Source of the DNA: a virus
Length of the DNA: 40,906 bases
Virus record (IMG/VR): IMGVR_UViG_3300033145_001122
Location: 1 to 40,906 of that record
Direction: 5' to 3' (one strand)
Under the pieces are notes generated by a model. The model saw only the letters and a list, made by a program, of their open reading frames with translations. It did no database searches and was not told the origin of the DNA. Of this stretch, positions 29,917 to 36,600 are shown one piece after another. The translations under genes and the position numbers were made by a program. How positions within the stretch are numbered: the stretch's first letter is position 1; the number at the start of each line of letters is the position of its first letter.

Positions 29917-30251
29917 AGTGCCTCCTTATATGTTTTTGTTATAAACCTACATATTTTTGGGTCAATATTATTTTTACAATTCATCATTGCTAAACCCAAT
30001 GCCTCAATCAGTGCGTCATGATTATTACAGGCACGGACGATAAATTCAGCGTTGGCTTCGAGTGTATCCATGGCCTCTTTTGATAAAGTACCCTTATGAT
30101 ACATTTCACCTTTATTGGGTTCGACACATGCAATACCGGCGATAGCTTGCCCGCCAGAAGCTATGATTTGACTTTTGCCATAACCACAGCCAAATCCAGT
30201 TGATGGCATATAATCGTTATGCCACGGTGTTGGTGTGTGTTTCGTGCTCAT
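29910..30251 (-). CDS. Conserved phage protein (HTPTPWH...NAEFIVRAC type)
   Basis: A 113-residue protein; ATG 30251 follows AGGAGG. It has the widespread phage pattern KHTPTPWHNDY at the start and LEANAEFIVRACNNHDALIE near residue 80. Function unknown in general; frequent in accessory regions. Confidence 0.7.
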   Translation of the reverse strand: MSTKHTPTPWHNDYMPSTGFGCGYGKSQIIASGGQAIAGIACVEPNKGEMYHKGTLSKEAMDTLEANAEFIVRACNNHDALIEALGLAMMNCKNNIDPKICRFITKTYKEALC

Positions 30252-30252
30252 G

Positions 30253-30438
30253 TTATTCCTCCTTTGCTTTGGCAAGGGCTTGTTTTGCTATTATTATTGC
30301 AATAGCCTCGTTCCGTATAAGTCTATCACCATTAAGCGCCCCTACTATTTTTCTTAATGCCTTAATTAGTTCTTTATTAATAGTTTCAAGACGCTCAACT
30401 TCTTCCACCAATTCAATCGCCTCTCTTATTGCCGACAT
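30253..30438 (-). CDS. Small coiled-coil protein
   Basis: A 61-residue helical protein with AAGGAGGGAAT as SD. REAIELVEEVERLETINKEL indicates a coiled coil. Coupled closely to the gene downstream at 30251. No family. Confidence 0.5.
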   Translation of the reverse strand: MSAIREAIELVEEVERLETINKELIKALRKIVGALNGDRLIRNEAIAIIIAKQALAKAKEE

Positions 30439-30501
30439 ATTCCCTCCTTGTTAAGGTAAAGTTATGATTATTAAGAATGAATTGGATTACTCCAATGTGA
30501 A

Positions 30502-30747
30502 TTAATAGCCGAGCTGGTTGCAGAGCTCGGTTTCTTGTTCCACAGTCGAATCATTATCGAGATAATCCTGGGCTGTTTGAATCTTTACCAGTTTATCAAA
30601 TTTGCGCTTCCATAATAAAAATGGTAATGGATTCTGTACCATTCCTAAATGGTATTCATATTCATCACGGTAACTTTCGCCACGTGAATTCTTGCCCGCC
30701 TTACTGGCTCGGCATTTCCATTCTTTAATCATGGCTTCTGAAATCAT
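30502..30747 (-). CDS. Small protein, unknown
   Basis: An 81-residue protein; I chose ATG 30747 because AAGGAGGTTG sits directly upstream. The conserved 27-bp leader repeat lies just before it. It is a basic then acidic soluble protein. No family. Confidence 0.5.
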   Translation of the reverse strand: MISEAMIKEWKCRASKAGKNSRGESYRDEYEYHLGMVQNPLPFLLWKRKFDKLVKIQTAQDYLDNDSTVEQETELCNQLGY

Positions 30748-30755
30748 TACAACCT

Positions 30756-30782
30756 CCTTGTTAGTGTTTAATCGGATACACT
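30756..30782 (-). promoter_or_regulatory. 27-bp leader repeat, copy 1
   Basis: On the minus strand AGTGTATCCGATTAAACACT is followed by AACAAGG, running into the SD of the 30502-30747 gene. AGTGT and ACACT can pair. A copy with one difference lies at 32045-32071 before another gene. Possibly a small operator or an RNA leader. Confidence 0.55.
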
Positions 30783-30801
30783 CTGACATATAATATGCTG
30801 A

Positions 30802-31503
30802 TTATTCCCCTTCCCATACAATTTTTGCTTCTTCCCCGGTATGCAATCTCCATACCTTACCATCAAAAGAAGGAACTATACCTTGCTTCCATAAATCGAC
30901 TGCGGGTTGAAAAGGATAGACTCCCTTTTCATGTTTAATATATTCCCATCTTTTTATGTTTGGAAAAAAGCTCCCTATATAAGCCCAGGTGGCATCCCAG
31001 GTGGCATCCCAGATTGAATCCACAGCTGAATCCCTATCTGAATCACAAACTGAATCCCAGACTGACTCCAAGACTAAACCCCTAACTGAAGTCCAGACTG
31101 ACTTCCGAACTGAAATCCAATTTTTTAGTGATATTAAATGCTTTTCTTGAATTGTGGGAGGTTCTATTAGGAAGGGATTTACAGGATTAATTGCTTCTTC
31201 ATAGTTCCAGCCAAACAAGCTATTAAGGTCTTGTATTTCCTCTATGATCTTGAGTGCCTGATAACGGGACTTCCATTCATTACCACTAATTTTCTGAATA
31301 CCCTTCACTCTAAAGGCTCTGCAGGGTATTTCACTTCCGATAAAACAATCATTTGGATTACGTGAAGCATGAAATCCCTTTCCACATGGGCCTTTTTCAG
31401 GAGGGTCAAAATCCTTGACTCTGACAATTTTACCTATATTATCAGCATAGTTAATTTTACCGCTAAAAAAATCAGTACCATCGAGTCTTGTAAGTTTATA
31501 CAT
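30802..31503 (-). CDS. Protein with tetrapeptide (xSVW/DSxx) repeats
   Basis: A 233-residue protein. The N-terminal part contains GPCGKGFHASRNPNDCF, a pattern of DUF7666-like phage and plasmid proteins. Residues about 130-180 are a run of 4-residue repeats: ISVR KSVW TSVR GLVL ESVW and then DSVC DSDR DSAV DSIW DATW DATW. The C-terminus ends in DGKVWRLHTGEEAKIVWE. The repeats would form a regular solenoid or helix. Function unknown. Confidence 0.6.
   Translation of the reverse strand: MYKLTRLDGTDFFSGKINYADNIGKIVRVKDFDPPEKGPCGKGFHASRNPNDCFIGSEIPCRAFRVKGIQKISGNEWKSRYQALKIIEEIQDLNSLFGWNYEEAINPVNPFLIEPPTIQEKHLISLKNWISVRKSVWTSVRGLVLESVWDSVCDSDRDSAVDSIWDATWDATWAYIGSFFPNIKRWEYIKHEKGVYPFQPAVDLWKQGIVPSFDGKVWRLHTGEEAKIVWEGE
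30985..31118 (-). repeat. 12-bp tandem repeat array within CDS
   Basis: The array has a 12-bp period (for example GGTGGCATCCCA twice in a row near 30988-31011, then degenerate CTGAATCC-type units). Twelve bases are four codons, so gain or loss of units keeps the frame. It underlies the tetrapeptide repeats. Confidence 0.8.
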
Positions 31504-31528
31504 GATATAATCCTCTTTATGATAGGCT

Positions 31529-31774
31529 TTAAAAGTGTTTACAAGCTCGCTTCCACATATTAGCTATGTCAATCAAGTCATTTGGGACGTAGTTGTTCCC
31601 TAAAACCCCCTCTGAATTTCCTGCTTCAGCTTGTTCTTTAATATATTCATCACAAAAAGTTGAGGAATAAGAACACCTCAATTCAGAATTTGCTTTGGCA
31701 AGTTCGATTGCTTCAGCTTTGGAAGAACCTCTTAAAGCATGGTACAGTTCTGTGAATGATTTAATCTTTCTCAT
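31529..31774 (-). CDS. Small protein, unknown
   Basis: An 81-residue protein preceded on its own strand by GGGGGTAAAAA. It is helical and alanine/lysine-rich (AEAIELAKANSELRCSYSST). Part of the leftward accessory operon. No family. Confidence 0.45.
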   Translation of the reverse strand: MRKIKSFTELYHALRGSSKAEAIELAKANSELRCSYSSTFCDEYIKEQAEAGNSEGVLGNNYVPNDLIDIANMWKRACKHF

Positions 31775-31823
31775 TTTTTACCCCCTGTTTAATGTGATTT
31801 GTATAAGACTGTTTTTTCTTAAC

Positions 31824-32036
31824 TTAATCAGAACAATATAACGGCTCAATGCCGTAAAAGAATGTATCTAAATCATTCTCATCGCAGATATGATAACCTT
31901 CCATATATGGGTTACCATCATCATAAATGACATAGAAAATGAGACTGGTTTTATCAGTTAAATAATCGGCCTTAGTTTTTGCAGACTGAAAGTCTTGATA
32001 AACTTTCCCTGTTATACTGTTAATTGTGGTTTCCAT
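31824..32036 (-). CDS. Small acidic protein, unknown
   Basis: A 70-residue protein preceded by AAGGGGGTTGCG. Acidic C-terminus (DENDLDTFFYGIEP). A small acidic protein could be a DNA mimic or inhibitor of a host factor, but this is only a guess from composition. Confidence 0.45.
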   Translation of the reverse strand: METTINSITGKVYQDFQSAKTKADYLTDKTSLIFYVIYDDGNPYMEGYHICDENDLDTFFYGIEPLYCSD

Positions 32037-32044
32037 CGCAACCC

Positions 32045-32071
32045 CCTTGTTAGTATTTAATCGGATACACT
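32045..32071 (-). promoter_or_regulatory. 27-bp leader repeat, copy 2
   Basis: 26 of 27 bases match 30756-30782. It overlaps the stop of the 32050-32181 gene and precedes the SD of the 31824-32036 gene. Confidence 0.55.
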
Positions 32072-32181
32072 TTAGCTAATAAGTTCATAAAGCATCTATA
32101 ACAAAATATACCCTTTAGTTTACCCTTATTAAAACCGTAGGGATATTTTACTGACTTTTTGCATTTTTGACAGGTTTCCAT
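32050..32181 (-). CDS. Zinc-ribbon mini-protein (43 aa)
   Basis: ATG 32181 after GGGAGGTCGTA on the minus strand. It encodes METCQKCKKSVKYPYGFNKG with a second pair in IFCYRCFMN: two CxxC pairs. Probably a single-zinc protein. Its last codons are part of the 27-bp leader repeat. Confidence 0.55.
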   Translation of the reverse strand: METCQKCKKSVKYPYGFNKGKLKGIFCYRCFMNLLAKVYPIKY

Positions 32182-32205
32182 TACGACCTCCCATTGTTTG
32201 TGTGG

Positions 32206-32430
32206 TTATATTAATCCTAATAATTTGTAACGGTAAAAAACCTGTTTCTTATAAGGTGAGGATTTCATATTGTGTAATATGACTCTTGCATATCTGCTTA
32301 CTCTTTGCAAATCGGTTTCTGTTAATATATCTTTTGACATCGCTTTAAAACCCAGAATGTCCAATGTATCAGACATGGATTTTAGTAATAAGTCAAGCTC
32401 TGGTTTAGATAGTTCATTAAATATATTCAT
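32206..32430 (-). CDS. Small helical protein, first gene of the leftward operon
   Basis: A 74-residue protein; ATG 32430 follows AACAAGGGGGATGCG. It is helical (NIFNELSKPELDLLLKSMSD). It lies about 45 bases from the TTGACA/TATATT promoter at 32475-32502. No family. Confidence 0.5.
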   Translation of the reverse strand: MNIFNELSKPELDLLLKSMSDTLDILGFKAMSKDILTETDLQRVSRYARVILHNMKSSPYKKQVFYRYKLLGLI

Positions 32431-32474
32431 CGCATCCCCCTTGTTAGTGTATGTTCTGTGCCTGACTATCAACT

Positions 32475-32502
32475 AATATAATACATTTTACTGGCTTGTC
32501 AA
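32475..32502 (-). promoter_or_regulatory. Promoter of the leftward accessory operon
   Basis: Minus strand: TTGACA (32502-32497), 16-base spacer, TATATT (32480-32475). It points toward the ATG at 32430. Confidence 0.6.
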
Positions 32503-32801
32503 GTGTTTTTTTTAAAAAAATGAAAAAAACTTTGAATAGCTATGTATATACTGTATTAATAGTGGTTACACTAGGAGCCTATAATGTGTTTATATTATTT
32601 ATTATATTATTTAATTAAATACTGTCTTTATACTGTCTTTATAAGGGTGTTAAATTTTGACACTCTAATATTTCTGATAAATATGAATCTTTAAGATAGT
32701 AAATTGAGATATATATAAGACACACCTTGATGAAGCAGTTATTCTTAATAGTAATCATTCCTATTAGTGTTTATTACGCTATTCATATAATGGGCGTTCC
32801 G

Positions 32802-32860
32802 TTAACCAATCGGTTAATTCATATATGAACATTATATATTGGTTGACATTCAGAGTCAAC
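32802..32860. promoter_or_regulatory. Cluster of three inverted repeats
   Basis: TTAACC-AATC-GGTTAA (32802-32817), TTCATATATGAA (32818-32829) and GTTGAC/GTCAAC (32842-32847, 32855-32860) lie in 59 bases. The last includes a TTGACA. They look like binding sites for one or more regulators of the late or accessory genes. Confidence 0.5.
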
Positions 32861-33216
32861 GGTGTTTATGTGCTATCTCTTTGCGATACAACCCCTTATC
32901 TCTCCTGAATATCTCTGTTCCCAGCTCTGTTCCCATCTTTCCAGTGGTGATTTGAAGCAAAAAGTGATAAAATTTGATTTTGTTCGGGATTCGGGGAAGA
33001 GCTTTAATAATAAGGAATTTACCCGAACACAAGAATATGTGGGTATTTGAGTTAGCGGGTACCCTTGACCCCCGCGTTTTCCCGTATATATATCTACTGG
33101 GTAGCCACTGTTTAGTTAAATAAAATAAATACTTACAAAAAATTTTTTCTAAAAAAAACGACGGTAAACAAGCCTTGTATAGACCACAAGGGATAGCGGT
33201 ACATTTAGTTATCACT

Positions 33217-33228
33217 ACAACATGTTGT
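33217..33228. promoter_or_regulatory. 12-base palindrome upstream of the late promoter
   Basis: ACAACATGTTGT is perfectly symmetrical and ends 9 bases upstream of the -35 at 33238. The position fits an activator or repressor site. Confidence 0.5.
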
Positions 33229-33237
33229 GTTTTTTGC

Positions 33238-33266
33238 TTGACTTTTGTTTTGAAATGTAGTATATT
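33238..33266 (+). promoter_or_regulatory. Rightward promoter for the late-block leader genes
   Basis: TTGACT (33238-33243), 17-base spacer, TATATT (33261-33266), 18 bases before the ATG at 33284. It reads towards the terminator at 34262 and the packaging genes. Confidence 0.6.
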
Positions 33267-33283
33267 TAACCGAAGAAACTAAA

Positions 33284-33463
33284 ATGCCCCAAAACCCCAA
33301 AATATATGTTAGGGAAATACCTAAGGCCAGAAACATACCTGAAGTTAAGGATGATTGTATTGGTTATTATGGGAATTTTATAGGGATTGCAGTGAAGGGT
33401 AAAGAATGGATTGATCTCGGTGATGGCGGGTATATGAGAAGAGTGCTTAAAGCAGATGGATGA
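33284..33463 (+). CDS. Small protein (59 aa), unknown
   Basis: Encodes MPQNPKIYVREIPKARNIPE and later GKEWIDLGDGGYMRRVLKAD. First gene after the rightward promoter, with a weak SD (CGAAGAAACTAAA), possibly a leader with a very short 5' UTR. Small, mixed charge. It overlaps the next gene by 8 bases. No family. Confidence 0.5.
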   Translation: MPQNPKIYVREIPKARNIPEVKDDCIGYYGNFIGIAVKGKEWIDLGDGGYMRRVLKADG

Positions 33464-33620
33464 ACCGACAAAAGAGAAACAGACACAGAAAACACGGGAC
33501 TATAGATACATGCCTATGATTAATATTTTTCTATTAAACAAGCCACGGGGTGTAAGAATAGATTTTTTTAATACAAATGGCGTGCTTTTATCTTATTGCA
33601 TACCGATTTCCCTGAATTGA
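33456..33620 (+). CDS. Small protein (54 aa), unknown
   Basis: ATG inside the end of the previous gene. It encodes MDEPTKEKQTQKTRDYRYMP followed by a hydrophobic half. No family; translation is supported only by the overlap arrangement. Confidence 0.4.
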   Translation: MDEPTKEKQTQKTRDYRYMPMINIFLLNKPRGVRIDFFNTNGVLLSYCIPISLN

Positions 33621-33626
33621 GATGGG

Positions 33627-33827
33627 GTGAAATATCATTTCATGAAAAACAAAAACCCTGTTGGTCATATTATGAAACTAATTGAAGTATTAAAACGGAT
33701 AGAGAGTATAGTTGAGGACTGGAGAAAGCGCAGAAATAGTGGTGTTTTGACTTTTCGCCTTTCTATTTCAAAGGGCGGAATAAGGGACATGGAAATTGAA
33801 AAGAAATATAATATAAATCAGGGATAA
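33627..33827 (+). CDS. Small helical protein, start uncertain
   Basis: The frame opens at GTG 33627 after GAGATGGG; ATG at 33642 or 33672 is possible. It contains KLIEVLKRIESIVEDWRKRR, a basic helix. It stops one base before the next ATG. No family. Confidence 0.45.
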   Translation: MKYHFMKNKNPVGHIMKLIEVLKRIESIVEDWRKRRNSGVLTFRLSISKGGIRDMEIEKKYNINQG

Positions 33828-33828
33828 A

Positions 33829-34179
33829 ATGAAAAGAATAGAGTTTATAAAATCGTTAATCGGGCTTATTTTTGCACCGGCATTATTTATAATAAAGCCG
33901 AAATACTCTCCTGAGAAAATGAGATATATTACAAAGAAACTTCCTAATAGCATGTATACACAAGAAACAATAAAAATATTAGAAAATGCTGCAATAGAAA
34001 TCGCCGAAAGAGTGTTTTATATTGACAGGAACAAAGTCGAATTTATACACGATACCTCTCTTGATTATTATAATAAATTTCAAATAGTATTGGTAGTCCC
34101 GAAAGGCACGAGAATGAGAAAATGGCCGAAATGCTGGCCGAATGGGGAGAAAAGAAATTTAAATAAAATAGCCATATAG
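33829..34179 (+). CDS. Small protein with MKRxEF hydrophobic leader
   Basis: A 116-residue protein. The N-terminal 20 residues (MKRIEFIKSLIGLIFAPALF) match the type seen at 28040. The rest is mixed alpha/beta and lysine-rich. It might be exported or membrane-anchored. No family. Confidence 0.5.
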   Translation: MKRIEFIKSLIGLIFAPALFIIKPKYSPEKMRYITKKLPNSMYTQETIKILENAAIEIAERVFYIDRNKVEFIHDTSLDYYNKFQIVLVVPKGTRMRKWPKCWPNGEKRNLNKIAI

Positions 34180-34261
34180 GAATAACCGGACATCGTAAAA
34201 TACGCTTAGTTTAGCAGCCTACCCGGGATTATTCCCAACTGCAAAACACAGGTTCTATTTA

Positions 34262-34328
34262 ACGCCCGGAATAGTTTCAATGAGGACAAGTGTCAAGTCC
34301 TTTAAGAAATTGTTTCGGGCGTTTTTTT
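34262..34328 (+). terminator. Strong intrinsic terminator ahead of the packaging operon
   Basis: ACGCCCGGAATAGTTTC (34262-34278) pairs with GAAATTGTTTCGGGCGT (34306-34322) over 17 positions, three of them G-U. An inner AGGAC/GTCCT stem completes the fold, and TTTTTTT follows. It lies only 11 bases before the ATG of the first packaging-block gene (34340). Genes downstream would be silent unless read-through or antitermination occurs, or the structure is itself a regulated attenuator. Confidence 0.85.
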
Positions 34329-34339
34329 GTGAGGGAAAT

Positions 34340-34561
34340 ATGCCAAAGACAAAGAGAGAAATCAACCACCCCATGAGAAGGAAAAAATTTTGGTACGAAG
34401 ATAAAATTATGAGTAAACCATTTTTCCATGTTTCTCAAAAACGATGGGATATAATATTCCCACCGCATGAACAAATGACACTAAGAAGATATATCAAGAA
34501 ACAAAAGGGAAACCCTGAGTTTTACAAGGCATACCAGGAAGTGCTTGAAGAAGAGGCATAA
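34340..34561 (+). CDS. Small basic protein before the terminase
   Basis: A 73-residue protein starting at 34340 after GAGGGAAAT. A more upstream ATG at 34280 lies inside the terminator and is rejected. It contains KKFWYEDKIMSKPFFHVSQK and LRRYIKKQKGNPEFY. Its stop (TAA 34559-34561) overlaps the next ATG (TAATG). No family; likely a packaging-associated protein by position. Confidence 0.5.
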   Translation: MPKTKREINHPMRRKKFWYEDKIMSKPFFHVSQKRWDIIFPPHEQMTLRRYIKKQKGNPEFYKAYQEVLEEEA

Positions 34562-34950
34562 TGGGGACATACACAAAAAGAGAAGAATGCAAGGCAATAC
34601 TTGATTTTTTCCGAACGCTGAAAAAGGAAATGCCGGCAAAAGAAGCACAGAAAGAAACAGCATCAGAGTTTAAGAAAGACATCCGCACTATAAAAAATAT
34701 ACTCAAGGGTGAGGAAGAATTAGAGAAATATGAGATCAGGGAAAAGTTGATACTTGATGCACAGAATAAAAGGGGTGTGAACTGGAAAAGCCTTGAGTCG
34801 AAAGCTATCGATATACTATGCGATGTTATCTGGAATGAAAAGGAATTAAATGTATCCGAGAAATGGGTGGTAGAAATGATTTTTAAAAGAATAGATGCTG
34901 AAGCAAAGAAGGGCAAAAATGAATTAGATGAATTGGAGGTTTATATATAA
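34561..34950 (+). CDS. Small terminase subunit candidate
   Basis: A 129-residue helical protein directly before the large subunit and overlapping its ATG. It has a candidate helix-turn-helix around KKDIRTIKNILKGEEE and an acidic C-terminus, as small terminases often have. Recognition of pac sites is expected; sequence similarity to a known family is not visible by eye. Confidence 0.55.
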   Translation: MGTYTKREECKAILDFFRTLKKEMPAKEAQKETASEFKKDIRTIKNILKGEEELEKYEIREKLILDAQNKRGVNWKSLESKAIDILCDVIWNEKELNVSEKWVVEMIFKRIDAEAKKGKNELDELEVYI

Positions 34951-36599
34951 TGGGTTATAATTTCCCACCCGAAATAATGGAAGGGTATATACCCGCAGAT
35001 GAACGTGACTGGTATCCGTACGAAGAGCCGGCAAAAGAATGGTTTAAAGAGAATAAAAAGCGCAATCCGCTCGCACTTCAGGAAAGAAGAAAGAAAATTA
35101 CAAAACTTGCAACTAATGATTTTTTCTTCTTCTGTGAAGTTATAATGAGGAATGCGGATGATTTCCATCTGCAAATAGGATTACACGATGTTTTCTGCCA
35201 TATACTGCAGAAAGTAAGCGAAAATCCTCAAATCGCCCCCAATGGTGTGCTTAATTTACTTCCCCGGCTTCATTTAAAATCAACTCTGGGATCGATAAAT
35301 TATTCTATATGGCTTTTGGGTAAGAATCCCAATTTAAGAATCACTATTCTATCGGCAACATTAGATTTGCCAATGAAATTTTTGCGGTCCATTCAACAAC
35401 ATATACTTTATAACAAAAAACTGCATTACGTATTCCCGAAACTAAAGCCGGCGATGGCAAAAGGGAATAAAAATCATCTCAATTGGAACCAATACGAAAT
35501 AACAGTTGCGAGAAATAAATATAGCCTCAAAGAACCCTCAGTGATGATAGGCAGTACAGAGCAGTCTATGACAGGTGTACATACCGATTACATGATTTTC
35601 GATGATGTTGTAACGGATAAAAATGCCGATTCACCGGAAAAAATGAAGAAAATATTTCAGTGGGAACAGGATATACAAAATACGGATGATTTTGACAGTG
35701 TATACATTTATCACGGAACACGTTATCAGGACGGAGATTTATATGGCGATTTAATAGACCTCCGTAATATACCAACATTACGCAGAAAAGCAATAGAAGA
35801 CGGTGAATATATCTGGAAGGAACCGGCAAATATAAGACGTGTGGAAAGAAAACGTAAAAATCTTTCTGCTTACAACTGGGCATGTCAATATCAAAATGAT
35901 CCAATTGTTAAAGGTGAGCAAGAGTTTGAGGCGGATTGGATTAAGTACTGGAATATAGAATTAATAAGAGAAAAACTTTCATCCACAATTTCTGAAAACG
36001 ACATTGATTTATTGAAGAAATGGTACGAGACCTTAAACATATTTATGGGATGTGATCCCGCAAGAACAGATAAAAAAGATAGTGATTATACAACAATGAT
36101 GGTTGCCGGTGCAGATAAACACGGTAGGATGTATGTTCTTGATATTATCCGCAAAAGAATGCGTTCGCCCGATATAGTAAAAAATTTCATCGGGAAATTT
36201 GATTTATGGAACCCCATCACGGCAAAAATAGAAACATACGGTGGAGATGTTCATATTTACAACTATATCAAGAAAGAAATGCGTGAACAGAAAAAACCGT
36301 ATACGCGGATAAGGGAATATACCAGAACGGCACATCAGACAGGTAATGACAGGATTCGTGAGCTTCAAGTACCTTTTTCAAACGGTATGGTATGGATTGG
36401 TAAAGATAGTAAATTCAGTGAAATAGTCGAAGAATTACTGCGATTTCCTTACGGGAGACATGATGACCTGATTACTGTCATGGCTTATATATGGTCACAG
36501 CAGATAAAACCGAAAAAAGAGAAGAAAAAAAGAAATAATGTTGTCTGGATAGGCGGCAAAAACAGAAACACAGGTATTAAAGATTGGAAGGTTGCTTAA
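34950..36599 (+). CDS. Terminase large subunit
   Basis: A 549-residue packaging motor. ATPase: LLPRLHLKSTLGS (Walker A, with HLKST replacing the usual GKS/T) near residue 105 and DYMIFDDVVTDK (Walker B) near residue 213. Nuclease: MGCDPARTDKKDSDY near residue 369 with a further acidic site at HDDLITVMAY near the C-terminus. It overlaps the small-subunit gene by one base. Confidence 0.9.
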   Translation: MGYNFPPEIMEGYIPADERDWYPYEEPAKEWFKENKKRNPLALQERRKKITKLATNDFFFFCEVIMRNADDFHLQIGLHDVFCHILQKVSENPQIAPNGVLNLLPRLHLKSTLGSINYSIWLLGKNPNLRITILSATLDLPMKFLRSIQQHILYNKKLHYVFPKLKPAMAKGNKNHLNWNQYEITVARNKYSLKEPSVMIGSTEQSMTGVHTDYMIFDDVVTDKNADSPEKMKKIFQWEQDIQNTDDFDSVYIYHGTRYQDGDLYGDLIDLRNIPTLRRKAIEDGEYIWKEPANIRRVERKRKNLSAYNWACQYQNDPIVKGEQEFEADWIKYWNIELIREKLSSTISENDIDLLKKWYETLNIFMGCDPARTDKKDSDYTTMMVAGADKHGRMYVLDIIRKRMRSPDIVKNFIGKFDLWNPITAKIETYGGDVHIYNYIKKEMREQKKPYTRIREYTRTAHQTGNDRIRELQVPFSNGMVWIGKDSKFSEIVEELLRFPYGRHDDLITVMAYIWSQQIKPKKEKKKRNNVVWIGGKNRNTGIKDWKVA

Positions 36600-36600
36600 T

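Larger units (their letters stand above)
32473..33283. promoter_or_regulatory. Divergent control region (about 810 bases, no clear gene)
   Basis: This AT-rich region separates the leftward accessory operon from the rightward late genes. It carries a leftward promoter (32475-32502), tandem 11-bp repeats (ACTGTCTTTAT at 32631 and 32642), a series of inverted repeats (32802-32817, 32818-32829, 32842-32860), a TTCCCA pair near 32920-32937, a palindrome at 33217-33228 and a rightward promoter at 33238-33266. ORFs on either strand here are short and have no sensible start signals. Confidence 0.6.

Noticed and set aside
32856-33215. 119-residue minus-strand ORF and a 62-residue plus-strand ORF in the control region
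   Set aside because: No SD, implausible composition and no coupling to neighbours; the region is rich in palindromes and promoters.
34199-34235. tmRNA-like tag sequence (TACGCTT...TTAGCAGCCTA)
   Set aside because: It resembles the 'YALAA' tag region of tmRNA, but the frame is broken, there is no tRNA-like 3' domain and no paired 5' acceptor nearby. The stretch is the spacer before the terminator.
34280-34339. N-terminal extension of the gene at 34340
   Set aside because: The extra codons lie inside the intrinsic terminator hairpin and have no SD; 34340 has GAGGGAAAT.
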